NCBI RefSeq assembly: GCF_041333735.1
Contig: NZ_JBGKFB010000001.1
Span: forward strand, 558,001 to 622,000
Length of the DNA stretch: 64,000 bases
Direction of reading: 5' to 3'
DNA from: Veillonella sp.
Lineage (GTDB): Bacteria > Bacillota > Negativicutes > Veillonellales > Veillonellaceae
Positions 8,543 to 17,865 of this stretch are shown here, in pieces; within the stretch, counting starts at the first letter, position 1; the number at the start of each line of letters is the position of its first letter. Both the position numbers and the translations under genes were made by a program. The notes beneath the pieces are model-generated. The model made no database searches. It saw only the letters and a list, made by a program, of their open reading frames with translations, and was not told the DNA's origin.

Positions 8543-9073
8543 TTATAGTCCTAAAAAGGACATCCAAATATTAAGAACTGTGAGACAAATACATGCTAGC
8601 ATTGCTTTTTGGTCCATACTTTCAGATGGTGTTTCTTTAAGGCCAGTACGGGCAGCTTCTTCAGCTGTGATTGTTTCATAGCTTACTGGGGAACCATATT
8701 GGTTATCGCCTACATCACCTGGTTTAGCCAATAAATAAATGACATATACAAGACCGATGATTGGAACAAATGGAAGTAGCAAAAACCATCCAGATTTATT
8801 AATATCATGCAAACGACGAACTGCAATACCAACAGACGGTAAGAATACAGCACAAGTGTAAGCAAAGGATAATAAATTAAAGAAGGATCCCAAGAATGAA
8901 TGTCCAAAAATAAATCTTAATAGAGTAAGTACAAAACCTATGACAACTGTAACTGCTGTAAAGCGCCAATATTCACTGCGACTAGCTCTAGTACTAAAAT
9001 TAACAAAATTACCAACTACAGAATGCTTGAAGTTATCAATATACGCCAAGTTTTTAATGTTTAAATCAGTCAT
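8543..9073 (-). CDS. DUF805 membrane protein
   Basis: The 176-residue product has the DUF805 signature ASRSEYWRF near residues 30-40, then three to four hydrophobic segments and the conserved RRLHDINKSGWF turn. A start at ATG 9073 is supported by AGGAGAG. A short polar tail with a final hydrophobic stretch follows. DUF805 proteins are inner-membrane proteins of unknown function. It is the last of four related genes on the same strand and has its own terminator. Confidence 0.85.
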   Translation of the reverse strand: MTDLNIKNLAYIDNFKHSVVGNFVNFSTRASRSEYWRFTAVTVVIGFVLTLLRFIFGHSFLGSFFNLLSFAYTCAVFLPSVGIAVRRLHDINKSGWFLLLPFVPIIGLVYVIYLLAKPGDVGDNQYGSPVSYETITAEEAARTGLKETPSESMDQKAMLACICLTVLNIWMSFLGL

Positions 9074-9122
9074 AATTCTCTCCTATAAAATGACAAATTG
9101 AAATTAATTTATTATACAACAA

Positions 9123-9153
9123 AACAGCCTCCTGCACCATGCAAGAGGCTGTT
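9123..9153 (-). terminator. Terminator after zinc-ribbon DUF805 gene
   Basis: AACAGCCTC and GAGGCTGTT form a 9-bp stem; on the minus strand it is followed by TTGTTG. It separates two of the DUF805 genes. Confidence 0.7.
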
Positions 9154-9168
9154 ATTTGTATATATAGT

Positions 9169-9804
9169 TTACATCGCACTAGTCATTAGCAATCGATCCA
9201 CTAGGAACCATAGTACAAAGATCGCACATAGTAGTCCTGCTGTAAGACCTGTTGTAGGTGTCGCATCTATTAAACCAATTTCATGAGCCATTTGTTTCGT
9301 TAGGATAACATGGCCTGTTGGTGAGCCAAAGCGGTTGTCGTGGCTTTCACCAGGAAGAGCCATCAACACTAACAATATAATTGTACCAATGACAGGAACA
9401 ACACCAATAAACACAAGACCACCAGAACGGCCTTGATCGTGCAAGCGTCGTACGGCAACAGCTACGCCAGGAATGACCATAACAACGGACATAAGTACAA
9501 GAATAACTAGCCCGAAGCCTACACCAACGGCACTAGAGAGCGGACTAATATAGCTCAAGAACGCACAGGTAAATAGAATGGCTACAAAGAGCAATTGGTA
9601 CATCAAAAAGAAATTCCAATATTCGCTACGGCTAGCACGGCCTTCAAAGTCAGCGTATTTATAAACAAAGCATTGTTTAAAGTTTTCAATCATTCCTAGA
9701 CTATATTTATCTAGCGAAATGGGTGCTTTGCGGATACGTCCACAGTTTGGACAGTATCGTTCACTTTTTAACACCTCATGTCCACAATATGGACAAGGTC
9801 TCAT
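9169..9804 (-). CDS. Zinc-ribbon DUF805 membrane protein
   Basis: The start is placed at ATG 9804 because GGAAGGAG precedes it; an upstream extension of 21 codons is possible but lacks a binding site. The 211-residue protein opens with a double CxxC zinc ribbon (PCPYCGHEVL, then YCPNCGRIRK). This is followed by the DUF805 domain with RASRSEYWNFF and RRLHDQGRSGG, and several membrane segments. The ribbon would face the cytoplasm and could bind a partner or a nucleic acid. The function is unknown. Confidence 0.82.
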   Translation of the reverse strand: MRPCPYCGHEVLKSERYCPNCGRIRKAPISLDKYSLGMIENFKQCFVYKYADFEGRASRSEYWNFFLMYQLLFVAILFTCAFLSYISPLSSAVGVGFGLVILVLMSVVMVIPGVAVAVRRLHDQGRSGGLVFIGVVPVIGTIILLVLMALPGESHDNRFGSPTGHVILTKQMAHEIGLIDATPTTGLTAGLLCAIFVLWFLVDRLLMTSAM

Positions 9805-10021
9805 AATAAACTCCTTCCATCCACAGCAGGAAACAGTGAAGCTCATAAAGTCCTGTTGCTTTAACACATATAGTAACTTAGATATGTTTTGAAGTAATCA
9901 TATCTATATTTTTGAATTCATCTTGATTTCATTTTACTACAAAGTGTTATATTGTCTATAAAGGAGTTGTTAAACTTTTATAAAATAAAATAATAAGTAT
10001 GCTATTTGATACAGGTTATTA

Positions 10022-10591
10022 CTATATATAGCCATTGGCATTAATGCCATACCATAATATATCACCGATAGTATCACCAAAGACGATGGATTGAAGAACA
10101 AAGATGGTAATACCCATAATCCAGTCTTGTTTTCGAGATGGAGTTTCTTCGAGACCCGTGGATTGACTTATACTAGTAGTAATAGGAATATAGGCAGTTC
10201 TTTCACCGTAACCATTCTCCCCTTCATCGCCACGTTTCAATTCATAGGTTAAGAATATAAATAACCCAATAATTGGAATAAAGGAAATTATCTGGGTCCA
10301 GCCACTGCGCCCAATATCATGCATACGTCGCGTTGTGATGGCAATATTAGGAATCACGAAAAACAGAGTTACTAATAGAGTAATCGTGTCAATTATAGAC
10401 TCAAAATTATAGAGACCCACACCTTTACAGAGGATCGCTACAACCCCTAGCACTCCTTGAACCATCATCATTCCAGCCATGAACCGCCAGTATTCACTAC
10501 GGCTCGCACGACCTTTAAAATTAGCGTAGTTTTTGATGCCTAGCACGAAGGCATCGGTATAGTTTAAATCGTATACATTTACAGATGCCAT
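10022..10591 (-). CDS. DUF805 membrane protein
   Basis: The start at ATG 10591 is preceded by GAGGAGGACTAGT, which overlaps the end of the upstream gene. The 189-residue product shows RASRSEYWRF and RRMHDIGRSGW, with four hydrophobic segments. The gene begins one base after the stop of the larger DUF805 gene, so the two are almost certainly co-transcribed and translationally coupled. The function is unknown. Confidence 0.82.
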   Translation of the reverse strand: MASVNVYDLNYTDAFVLGIKNYANFKGRASRSEYWRFMAGMMMVQGVLGVVAILCKGVGLYNFESIIDTITLLVTLFFVIPNIAITTRRMHDIGRSGWTQIISFIPIIGLFIFLTYELKRGDEGENGYGERTAYIPITTSISQSTGLEETPSRKQDWIMGITIFVLQSIVFGDTIGDILWYGINANGYI

Positions 10592-10592
10592 A

Positions 10593-11516
10593 CTAGTCCT
10601 CCTCAAACTCTTCAAAACCAATGATTTTCCAGCCGTTACCAATATTATATAAACGTACTAGCATAGATGGTTGTCCATCTACGAAGTCCACCCTATATCC
10701 TAAATAGTCCACCTCTACATCATCATCAGTATCTTGTGATACATAGTCTAATCGTATAGATTCCACAGCAGAGCGTTGTTCCTTTGCCTTAGACTGCTGC
10801 CAGAGATCAAAGGTGCCGTATCGTTCCATTTCACGACTGCTCAAATCGCGATACGCACTATGATAATCGCCATTAGCAAGTGCTTTGTAATACTCTTGTA
10901 CCACTAAATAGCCTTCTGTAGTAGCAGAATCACTATGTAATAAACGATTTGCTTTTTTGGTGAAAGCCCCCTGCCCCAAGTTTCCAAAGGCAGTTTCTTC
11001 TATCATATAGTTATGTCCCATCATAGATGTACCTACACTGTTTACAACCCAGCCTAAAACAAGAAGAGCCACGATGAAGGCTCCCGAAACAGATCGCTTC
11101 TCATGTATACTAGGTTCTACAGATATCTGTTCATTAATTATGCTTGCTTCTTGTGTGGGGGCCGATCTCTTACACAACAAAAAGAGCAACGCAATCCATC
11201 CTAAAATAGGCACAAAGATGAGAATCATCAAGGTTGGATCATTATTAGAATCACGTAACCGTCTCGCTACCATCATAATGGTGGGCAACACTAACACTAC
11301 TGTTAATGCCGTCAATACGCCACCCCCTAAGGATATGGCATATAAAAATCCAGAAGGTATGAAGGTGGCAAGACCTGTTATAAATGTAACTAGACCGTAT
11401 ACAAAGGTCATAGCACTGATGGTAAGCCAAAAGTCGGCTGTCGTTGTTCGTCCCTTATGATTCGCATAGTTTTCTACTAGCTCACGATAGAGGATTTCAA
11501 ATACTCTCTGCTTCAT
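10593..11516 (-). CDS. DUF805-like protein with C-terminal extracytoplasmic domain
   Basis: The 307-residue product starts with a divergent DUF805 unit: KGRTTTADFWL in place of GRASRSEYW, then RRLRDSNNDP. A fourth membrane segment follows at about residues 145-165. The last 110 residues (YLVVQEYYKALANGDYHSAY through GNGWKIIGFEEF) look like an NTF2-like or DUF4878-type fold outside the membrane. That fold is inferred from pattern only. It is the first gene of a pair with the next DUF805 gene. Confidence 0.75.
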   Translation of the reverse strand: MKQRVFEILYRELVENYANHKGRTTTADFWLTISAMTFVYGLVTFITGLATFIPSGFLYAISLGGGVLTALTVVLVLPTIMMVARRLRDSNNDPTLMILIFVPILGWIALLFLLCKRSAPTQEASIINEQISVEPSIHEKRSVSGAFIVALLVLGWVVNSVGTSMMGHNYMIEETAFGNLGQGAFTKKANRLLHSDSATTEGYLVVQEYYKALANGDYHSAYRDLSSREMERYGTFDLWQQSKAKEQRSAVESIRLDYVSQDTDDDVEVDYLGYRVDFVDGQPSMLVRLYNIGNGWKIIGFEEFEED

Positions 11517-11682
11517 AAATCTCCTACTATATTTAGATATGATACAAACTTAGATAACCCTATTATACTATGCTTTACCAACCCTATCATTTCATTTTTT
11601 GTTCATCAATTTTATCTATACTAATAATATATTTTTTACAACTAAAATTCGTGCAATTAAGTTTGTATAGGAGATAATAATT

Positions 11683-11973
11683 ATGAACGCTAAATTGACT
11701 AAAGTAGTAGCTATGGCCAGCTTGGCAGCATTCTTATCAGTTGGTATTGGTGCCAATGTAGCACAAGCCAAAGATTACCACTTCAAAATTGGTGAAAACC
11801 ATCGCATGGAAAAGAACGATGATGGCACAGTAGATAGCAGTGCTCATCCATGGTTCAAACCAGATCAAAAGAAACATAGAAAACACAAAATTTCTGAACG
11901 TGAAAAACATGACAAAAATGCAACTGCAAAACGCAGTGAACGTCATCAACGTTCCGAATCTACAAACGGCTAA
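11683..11973 (+). CDS. Small secreted basic His/Lys-rich protein
   Basis: The 96-residue product follows AGGAGATAATAATT. It has a signal peptide (residues 1 to about 29, ending NVAQA). The mature part is short and extremely polar, rich in Lys, His, Arg and Glu (KKHRKHKISEREKHDK). It has no cysteine and no recognisable domain. The composition suggests a disordered periplasmic protein that might bind metal or anionic polymers; this is inference. A strong terminator follows. Confidence 0.75.
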   Translation: MNAKLTKVVAMASLAAFLSVGIGANVAQAKDYHFKIGENHRMEKNDDGTVDSSAHPWFKPDQKKHRKHKISEREKHDKNATAKRSERHQRSESTNG

Positions 11974-12034
11974 TCATTCCCCTTTCATAACTGGTTATCC
12001 AGTCATATAACACATAACTAAACTAACTAACCTA

Positions 12035-12068
12035 AAAAGGACGTTATACACATGTATAACGTCCTTTT
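12035..12068. terminator. Bidirectional terminator between secreted protein gene and trpA
   Basis: AAAAGGACGTTATACA and TGTATAACGTCCTTTT form a perfect 16-bp stem with a 2-base loop. It lies between convergent genes and can end both the 11683 gene and the trp operon. Confidence 0.9.
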
Positions 12069-12110
12069 ATTATGTATTGTATTATCTATTTTATTATGCG
12101 GTAGCTGTTA

Positions 12111-12902
12111 TTATGCGTCAGCTTTTAGCACAGCTTGTTTCATAGATTGTACGTAATCAAACAACGCTTGGTCTGCATGTTCGCCGTGTTCTGCCACGAT
12201 TTTAACGATAGCAGAGCCTACGATAGCACCGTCAGATACGCGCGCCATTGCTTCCGCTTGTTCTGGCTTAGAAATACCAAAACCAACGGCTACAGGAATA
12301 TCTGTATATTTGCGAATTGTCTCAACGATGGATTTAATATCCGTTTTGATTTCGCTACGCATGCCTGTAACCCCGAGGGAAGACACACAGTACACAAAAC
12401 CTTCTGCGTCTTTTGCAATCATTTCGATGCGGTTTTCAGATGTAGGAGCAATCAAGGATACCACTTCAACGCCATGTTTATTGGCTACACTCCCGAGTTC
12501 CCCTTTTTCTTCAAAGGGCATGTCTGGCACGATAACACCAGAGATACCAACCTCTTCGCAGAGGGTAAAGAATTTTTCACGACCGAATACATAGATTGGG
12601 TTCAAGTAGGTCATGAACACGAGTGGTACTGTCACTGCATCATCAGCACTGCGCAAACGACGCACCATATCAAAGATATCGTGAATTTTTACGCCTGTAG
12701 ATAATGCGCGTGTGCTCGCTTCTTGAATTACTGGGCCTTCCGCTGTTGGATCGGAGAAAGGAATACCAATTTCTACCATGTCGGCGCCGGCTTTCACCAT
12801 GACGCGAATATAACGTTCTGTATTCTCAATGCCATGATCACCAGCACTGATGAATGGGATGAATGCCTTGCCCTTTGTGAAAGCGTCTTTAATTTTACTC
12901 AT
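12111..12902 (-). CDS. trpA: Tryptophan synthase alpha subunit
   Basis: The 263-residue TIM-barrel protein cleaves indole-3-glycerol phosphate to indole and glyceraldehyde 3-phosphate. The active-site region [18 protein letters not shown] contains the catalytic Glu and Asp, and the phosphate-binding loop appears as [11 protein letters not shown] and GAIVGSAIV. It overlaps the end of trpB by 8 bases, indicating translational coupling. It is the last gene of the trp operon. Confidence 0.98.
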   Translation of the reverse strand: MSKIKDAFTKGKAFIPFISAGDHGIENTERYIRVMVKAGADMVEIGIPFSDPTAEGPVIQEASTRALSTGVKIHDIFDMVRRLRSADDAVTVPLVFMTYLNPIYVFGREKFFTLCEEVGISGVIVPDMPFEEKGELGSVANKHGVEVVSLIAPTSENRIEMIAKDAEGFVYCVSSLGVTGMRSEIKTDIKSIVETIRKYTDIPVAVGFGISKPEQAEAMARVSDGAIVGSAIVKIVAEHGEHADQALFDYVQSMKQAVLKADA

Positions 12903-14088
12903 GAAGATCCACCCCTCTATATTTCGCCATAGCCGCTACGTCTTTGTCACCGCGACCAGATAAACAAATAATAATGATATCGTCCTTGCTCATAGTAGGC
13001 GCAATTTTACGCGCATGTGCCACTGCATGAGCACTTTCAATAGCTGGAATAATGCCCTCTAAACGAGACAAATATTCGAAAGCATCTACTGCTTCATCAT
13101 CCGTTACAGGTACATATTCAGCGCGACCACTATCGTGCAAGTACGCATGTTCAGGACCGATACCAGGGTAATCAAGACCTGCGGAGATAGAATATACTGG
13201 AGCAATTTGGCCGTCTTCGTCTTGGCAGAAGTAAGATTTCATGCCATGGAAGATACCAACAGAACCTTTTGCAATTGTCGCTGCATGTTCCTCTGTATCG
13301 ATACCGCGACCTGCTGCTTCACAACCGATGAGGCGAACGCCTTCATCAGGAATAAAGTGATAGAACATCCCCATCGCATTGGAACCGCCACCTACACAAG
13401 CCATAACAGCTGTTGGCAATTTACCTTCTGCTTCAAGGATTTGCTCACGCGCTTCACGGCTGATGATGGATTGGAAGTCACGAACGATCATAGGGAATGG
13501 ATGAGCGCCCATAACAGAGCCCAACACATAGTGCGTATCAGACATGCGGTTTGTCCATTCGCGCAATGCTTCAGAAACAGCATCTTTTAACGTACTAGTA
13601 CCACTTGTTACAGGATGCACCTTAGTGCCTAATAACTCCATGCGATATACATTAAGCGCTTGACGTTCACAGTCTTCAGCACCCATGTATACTTCACATT
13701 CCATGCCCATTAACGCAGCAATAGTAGCTGTTGCCACACCATGTTGACCTGCACCAGTTTCAGCAATAACACGAGTTTTACCCATCCGTTTTGCCAATAG
13801 CATTTGACCGATTACATTGTTCAATTTGTGAGACCCAGTATGGTTCAAATCTTCACGTTTTAAGTAGATTTTAGCGCCCCCAAGGTCCTTTGTCATGCGT
13901 TCTGCATAGTATAAAAGGGATGGACGACCTGTATATTTTTTATGTAAATCCTCAAGTTCGCGCACGAAATCAGGATCATCTTTGTACTTGTTGTATGCCT
14001 CTTCCAATTCGATGACTGCATTCATCAATGTTTCTGGCATAAATTGGCCACCGAAGGAGCCAAAATAACCATGTCTTTGTTCACTCAT
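12895..14088 (-). CDS. trpB: Tryptophan synthase beta subunit
   Basis: A start at ATG 14088 gives 397 residues, the usual TrpB length, with GGAAAGG upstream; a longer form from 14124 is less likely. The PLP lysine is in [10 protein letters not shown] and the glycine-rich phosphate loop in [12 protein letters not shown]. It joins indole and serine to give tryptophan, in complex with TrpA. A 172-base gap separates it from trpCF; no gene is visible there. Confidence 0.98.
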   Translation of the reverse strand: MSEQRHGYFGSFGGQFMPETLMNAVIELEEAYNKYKDDPDFVRELEDLHKKYTGRPSLLYYAERMTKDLGGAKIYLKREDLNHTGSHKLNNVIGQMLLAKRMGKTRVIAETGAGQHGVATATIAALMGMECEVYMGAEDCERQALNVYRMELLGTKVHPVTSGTSTLKDAVSEALREWTNRMSDTHYVLGSVMGAHPFPMIVRDFQSIISREAREQILEAEGKLPTAVMACVGGGSNAMGMFYHFIPDEGVRLIGCEAAGRGIDTEEHAATIAKGSVGIFHGMKSYFCQDEDGQIAPVYSISAGLDYPGIGPEHAYLHDSGRAEYVPVTDDEAVDAFEYLSRLEGIIPAIESAHAVAHARKIAPTMSKDDIIIICLSGRGDKDVAAMAKYRGVDLHE

Positions 14089-14260
14089 ATAACTTACCTT
14101 TCCATATACCATTCCTGCTAGCACGCCTGTATAGCGTTACTACTGGCATCTATCTCAACAATCGATGAATTCCATCGGATGTGTCTAAAATATTATTATA
14201 TCTTAGATTTATGTATTTTCTATGATTACTCGCCTATAATAGGCCTTATTCTTTCAACAT

Positions 14261-15760
14261 TTAGTGAGCTATGGTTCTCACGATGTTTGTGAAAGCTTTA
14301 ATCTTCTCATCGTCTTTCACGCCATTTGTTTCAATGCCGCTACTAATATCTATGCCATAAGGGCGAACTGTGCGGATAGCACGCGCCACGTTAGTACTGT
14401 CGATCCCACCTGCAAGCATAAACGGACGTTCAAACTCATCCAAGCAAGACCAGTCGAACACTTCACCCGTACCGCCACGCTCGTCCTTGTGGTACGCATC
14501 AAATAATAACATATCAGCACTGCTATCGATCCACTCTTCTGCATTTGCAGCACTTCGGATTTGAACAGCCTTCCAAACCTCTACGTCTGTTTTCTCTTTG
14601 AGAGCTTGGATGAAAGCTTCATCTTCATCGCCGTGCAATTGCACCGCATCAAGATTGACTTCTTTAACGATTATAACGAGATTATCTAACGTTTCATTGA
14701 CGAAGACGCCTACCGTTTTAATAGCTTCAGAATTGGTGTTTTCTTCGCCAAATCCATTAGTATCTTGTGTTCCCTCAGCGTTCACTGGCACCGTATTTGT
14801 ATCATAAGTTTTTGCATATTGTTTATGTAGTTCTTCCACTAATGTTTTAGCTTGATCTACAGTAACTTGTCGTTTACTTGGTGCAAATACAAGGCCCATG
14901 TAGTCTGGCTTTGCTTCTACTACAGCAGGGATTGTTTCCACCTTAGAGATGCCACACATCTTAACCTTCGGAGTGTAGTAAGTCGGGCCGTAGAGATATG
15001 CCAGTTTCTCAACCTTGTTAGGCGAACGCATAAAGGTTTCACCCATCAAGGCTACGCCGATGTTGTTATCGCGCAATACTTGGATATCCTTTGGCGTTTC
15101 TAGGCCACTTTCAGATACGAAGATCACATCGTCTTCAACAAGATTACGCAAGCGCACGCTATTTTGTACGTCTACAGTAAAGTCTTTCAAGTTGCGATTA
15201 TTAACGCCAATAATGCGGGCACCGCAATCGATAGCCATTTGTACCTCATGCTCATCGTGAGCCTCTACTAAGGAGGACAAGCCAAGAGAGTCGGCTAACT
15301 CACGGAACTTCGTCAATGTAGGCACATCTAAGCACGCGCAAATCAAGAGGATAGCACTAGCGCCCCACACCTTCGCTTGGTAGATTTGGTATTCATCGAT
15401 GATGAAGTCCTTGCGAAGGACAGGGATTTTTACAGTACTAGCAATTTCTTGCAAATATTTTTTGTCCCCTTTAAAGAAGTCTGGCTCAGTCAATACAGAG
15501 ATGGCTGCTGCACCAGCTACTTCATATTCTTTGGCGATGTCTAAATATGGAAAATGTTCAGCAATAATACCCTTTGAAGGAGACGCCTTCTTTACTTCGC
15601 AAATGAAGTTAAAGTCTTGCTGGCGAAGGGCTGCTTCAAAAGGAAATCCTGTATCGGATGGTAACGCTAAGGCCGCTGCTTTCACAGCCTCAGGCGTTTC
15701 CACCTCTTTTTCTTGGGCCACTCGAACTTTGGTAGCCTCTACAATCTTATCTAAAATCAA
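14261..15760 (-). CDS. trpCF: Fused indole-3-glycerol-phosphate synthase / phosphoribosylanthranilate isomerase
   Basis: Residues 1 to about 258 are TrpC (CEVKKASPSKG, VLRKDFI, SESGL). Residues about 265-499 are TrpF (KVKMCGISK, QLHGDE, MLAGGID). One protein therefore performs two consecutive steps. A polar, low-complexity insert of about 32 residues (about 315-346, rich in Asn, Thr, Glu and Asp) interrupts TrpF just before KTVGVFVNE. The start is TTG, preceded by GAGGTATAACCA that overlaps the end of trpD, four bases upstream. Confidence 0.95.
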   Translation of the reverse strand: MILDKIVEATKVRVAQEKEVETPEAVKAAALALPSDTGFPFEAALRQQDFNFICEVKKASPSKGIIAEHFPYLDIAKEYEVAGAAAISVLTEPDFFKGDKKYLQEIASTVKIPVLRKDFIIDEYQIYQAKVWGASAILLICACLDVPTLTKFRELADSLGLSSLVEAHDEHEVQMAIDCGARIIGVNNRNLKDFTVDVQNSVRLRNLVEDDVIFVSESGLETPKDIQVLRDNNIGVALMGETFMRSPNKVEKLAYLYGPTYYTPKVKMCGISKVETIPAVVEAKPDYMGLVFAPSKRQVTVDQAKTLVEELHKQYAKTYDTNTVPVNAEGTQDTNGFGEENTNSEAIKTVGVFVNETLDNLVIIVKEVNLDAVQLHGDEDEAFIQALKEKTDVEVWKAVQIRSAANAEEWIDSSADMLLFDAYHKDERGGTGEVFDWSCLDEFERPFMLAGGIDSTNVARAIRTVRPYGIDISSGIETNGVKDDEKIKAFTNIVRTIAH

Positions 15761-15763
15761 TGG

Positions 15764-16774
15764 TTATACCTCTTGGGTTGCTTTCACAAATTGTTCCATT
15801 GTGGCAAGCGCCTTGCCAGAGTCGATCATATTTTTCGCCTCTTCAATGCCTTCTGCTAATGTAATGCCATCTTTTGCAAGATAAATCGCCATACCAGCGT
15901 TAAGAAGAACGGCTGTGCGTTTACCACCTTGCTCACCACCGAGAACGCGGCGTGTAATCGCAGCATTTACAGTAGCGTCGCCACCTTCAAGCTCAGTTTT
16001 ATCAGCATATTCGAAACCATATTCTTTAGGGTCGAATTCATAGCTTGTGAAAGTGCCATTATTAATTTCGCATACGTACGTTTTGTTGGTAGCTGTAATT
16101 TCATCAAGGCCGTCAAAGCCGTGTACCACTGCACCGCGTTTAACGCCAAGGTTAGCCAATACGCGAGCCAATGGTTCTACTAAAGATTTATCGTACACGC
16201 CCATCAACTCTACTGTAGCACCTGCTGGGTTTGCCAAAGGTCCAAGGATATTAAATACGGTACGAACGCCTAACGCTTTACGTACAGGTCCTGCATACTT
16301 CATAGCTTGGTGATATACAGGGGCAAACATAAAGCACATATTTGCTTTATTAAGAACTGCTTCGTTTTGTTCGCCATTAAGCTCTAATTTAGCGCCCAAT
16401 GCTTCGATTAAGTCAGCAGCGCCACATTTACTAGATACACTGCGGTTACCATGTTTCGCTACAGGAATACCTGCTGCAGAAATGATAAAACCAGATGTAG
16501 TAGAAATGTTGAACGTATTAGCTTCGTCGCCGCCAGTACCTACGATTTCTACAACAGTACCTTCATGAGGCACAGAACCAGCCTTCTCGCGCATAACCTC
16601 AGCGAAAGCCGTAACCTCATCTACAGTAGGGCCTTTCGCTGCAAGAGCACACAAGAAACCAGCCATAGGAACCTCGGCTACCTCGCCACTCATAATTTTA
16701 TTCATTGTATCTTTAGCAAGATCGTAGGATAAATCCTGACCATGCGTTACTGCATATAATGCGTCTTTAATCAT
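15764..16774 (-). CDS. trpD: Anthranilate phosphoribosyltransferase
   Basis: The 336-residue product carries the family hallmarks VGTGGDEANTFNISTTSG (PRPP site) and AKHGNRSVSSKCGAADL. It transfers phosphoribose to anthranilate. The start has AAAAGGAGATTTAAA, which lies directly at the base of a 171-base palindrome, so the structure may influence its translation. trpCF follows after three bases. Confidence 0.97.
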   Translation of the reverse strand: MIKDALYAVTHGQDLSYDLAKDTMNKIMSGEVAEVPMAGFLCALAAKGPTVDEVTAFAEVMREKAGSVPHEGTVVEIVGTGGDEANTFNISTTSGFIISAAGIPVAKHGNRSVSSKCGAADLIEALGAKLELNGEQNEAVLNKANMCFMFAPVYHQAMKYAGPVRKALGVRTVFNILGPLANPAGATVELMGVYDKSLVEPLARVLANLGVKRGAVVHGFDGLDEITATNKTYVCEINNGTFTSYEFDPKEYGFEYADKTELEGGDATVNAAITRRVLGGEQGGKRTAVLLNAGMAIYLAKDGITLAEGIEEAKNMIDSGKALATMEQFVKATQEV

Positions 16775-16786
16775 TTTAAATCTCCT

Positions 16787-16957
16787 TTTGAGGATATCTA
16801 TTAAATTAATACCATTCTACCTAGTCGGTACCGATTGGGTCATGCCCTCAGCCTCCAAGAGGCCACCCCCCGCTATGCGGGGCGCCAAGTCGGCTTCACA
16901 CATAACCCAATCGAACCTATCAACAAAATCATACCAATTTAATAGATATCCCTCAAA
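16787..16957 (-). repeat. Large palindromic element A in trpG-trpD gap
   Basis: The outer arms (16787-16807 and 16936-16957) are complementary over about 21 bp with one bulged base. A second stem pairs CGATTGGGT (16832) with ACCCAATCG (16905). The centre holds GGCCACCCCCCGCTATGCGG and then GCGCCAAGTCGG. The base of the stem abuts the trpD ribosome binding site. No reading frame is present. The core matches element B in opposite orientation. Confidence 0.7.
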
Positions 16958-17121
16958 CAAACTATTATCAAATGATCCTGCGCATTATATGGAGTAACGC
17001 ACAGGTCATTCCTTTATAGGGGGTGGGAATGGTGGTGCTACGCACCACCACTTCTTAGATAAGGGGTTCTGATTCGCATATTTTTTAGAAAATATATCTA
17101 CAGTTCATCTAATGTATTGTA

Positions 17122-17276
17122 GAGGGGCTATTATTAGGTACTGTCTAGATTCAGTTGGCAGGAAATAAGATCTTAAGGAACGACTTGGCGGCCCCACATA
17201 GTGGGGTGGGTGGCCATCGGAGTTCCGAGAGACCTTATTTCTGCCTTATCGTTCTAGATCTTAAAAATAGCCCCTC
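17122..17276 (-). repeat. Large palindromic element B in trpG-trpD gap
   Basis: The outer arms GAGGGGCTATT (17122) and AATAGCCCCTC (17266) are perfectly complementary. Inner stems pair GGCAGGAAATAAG with CTTATTTCTGCC. The centre at 17181-17215 is the reverse complement of the element A core with compensatory changes in the tip hairpin (CCCCACATAGTGGGG against CCCCGCTATGCGGGG). The roughly 165 bases between the two elements (16958-17121) show no gene. Confidence 0.7.
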
Positions 17277-17298
17277 GAATACCTAAAATAGACTGTAG

Positions 17299-17865
17299 CT
17301 ATTTTTGTAAGAAATTGCGAATCATTTGTTCCCCGTTCGGTGTCATGATGGATTCCGGATGGAATTGCACACCGTAGATTGGGTAGTCTTTGTGTTCTAC
17401 GCTCATTACTTCGCCGTCATCGGTAATGGATGTAACGATGAGTTCGCTTGGCATTGTTTCGTCAATAATCGCCAATGAGTGGTAGCGAGCCACTTCAAAT
17501 TGTTCTGGTACGCCTTTAAGGATTTTGGATGGGTGTACTTGTTTGGCTACGCTTTGTTTGCCGTGCATAACTTGTTTTGCGTAGGAAACGGTGCCGCCGA
17601 ATACTTCGCCGATGGCTTGGTGACCAAGGCATACGCCGAGGATTGGGAATTCACCTTTGCATTCGCGCAATAGGTCTTCGTATACGCCCGCATCAGCTGG
17701 TCTGCCAGGTCCTGGTGAAAGTATTACATAGTCTGGTTTTAAAGCACGGATTTCTTCAACTGTTAATTCATCACTGCGGATGACTTTAATATCTGGATCG
17801 ATAGAGCCTACTAATTGGTATAAATTGAAGGAGAAGCTATCGTAATTATCTATAAGGAGTACCAT
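17299..17865 (-). CDS. trpG: Anthranilate synthase glutaminase component
   Basis: The 188-residue class I glutamine amidotransferase has the oxyanion motif SPGPGRP, the nucleophile in ILGVCLGHQA and the catalytic His/Glu in VQFHPES. It supplies ammonia to TrpE and may also serve p-aminobenzoate synthesis. Its ATG overlaps the trpE stop (TAATG), so the two subunits are translationally coupled. A gap of about 520 bases to trpD follows. Confidence 0.96.
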   Translation of the reverse strand: MVLLIDNYDSFSFNLYQLVGSIDPDIKVIRSDELTVEEIRALKPDYVILSPGPGRPADAGVYEDLLRECKGEFPILGVCLGHQAIGEVFGGTVSYAKQVMHGKQSVAKQVHPSKILKGVPEQFEVARYHSLAIIDETMPSELIVTSITDDGEVMSVEHKDYPIYGVQFHPESIMTPNGEQMIRNFLQK

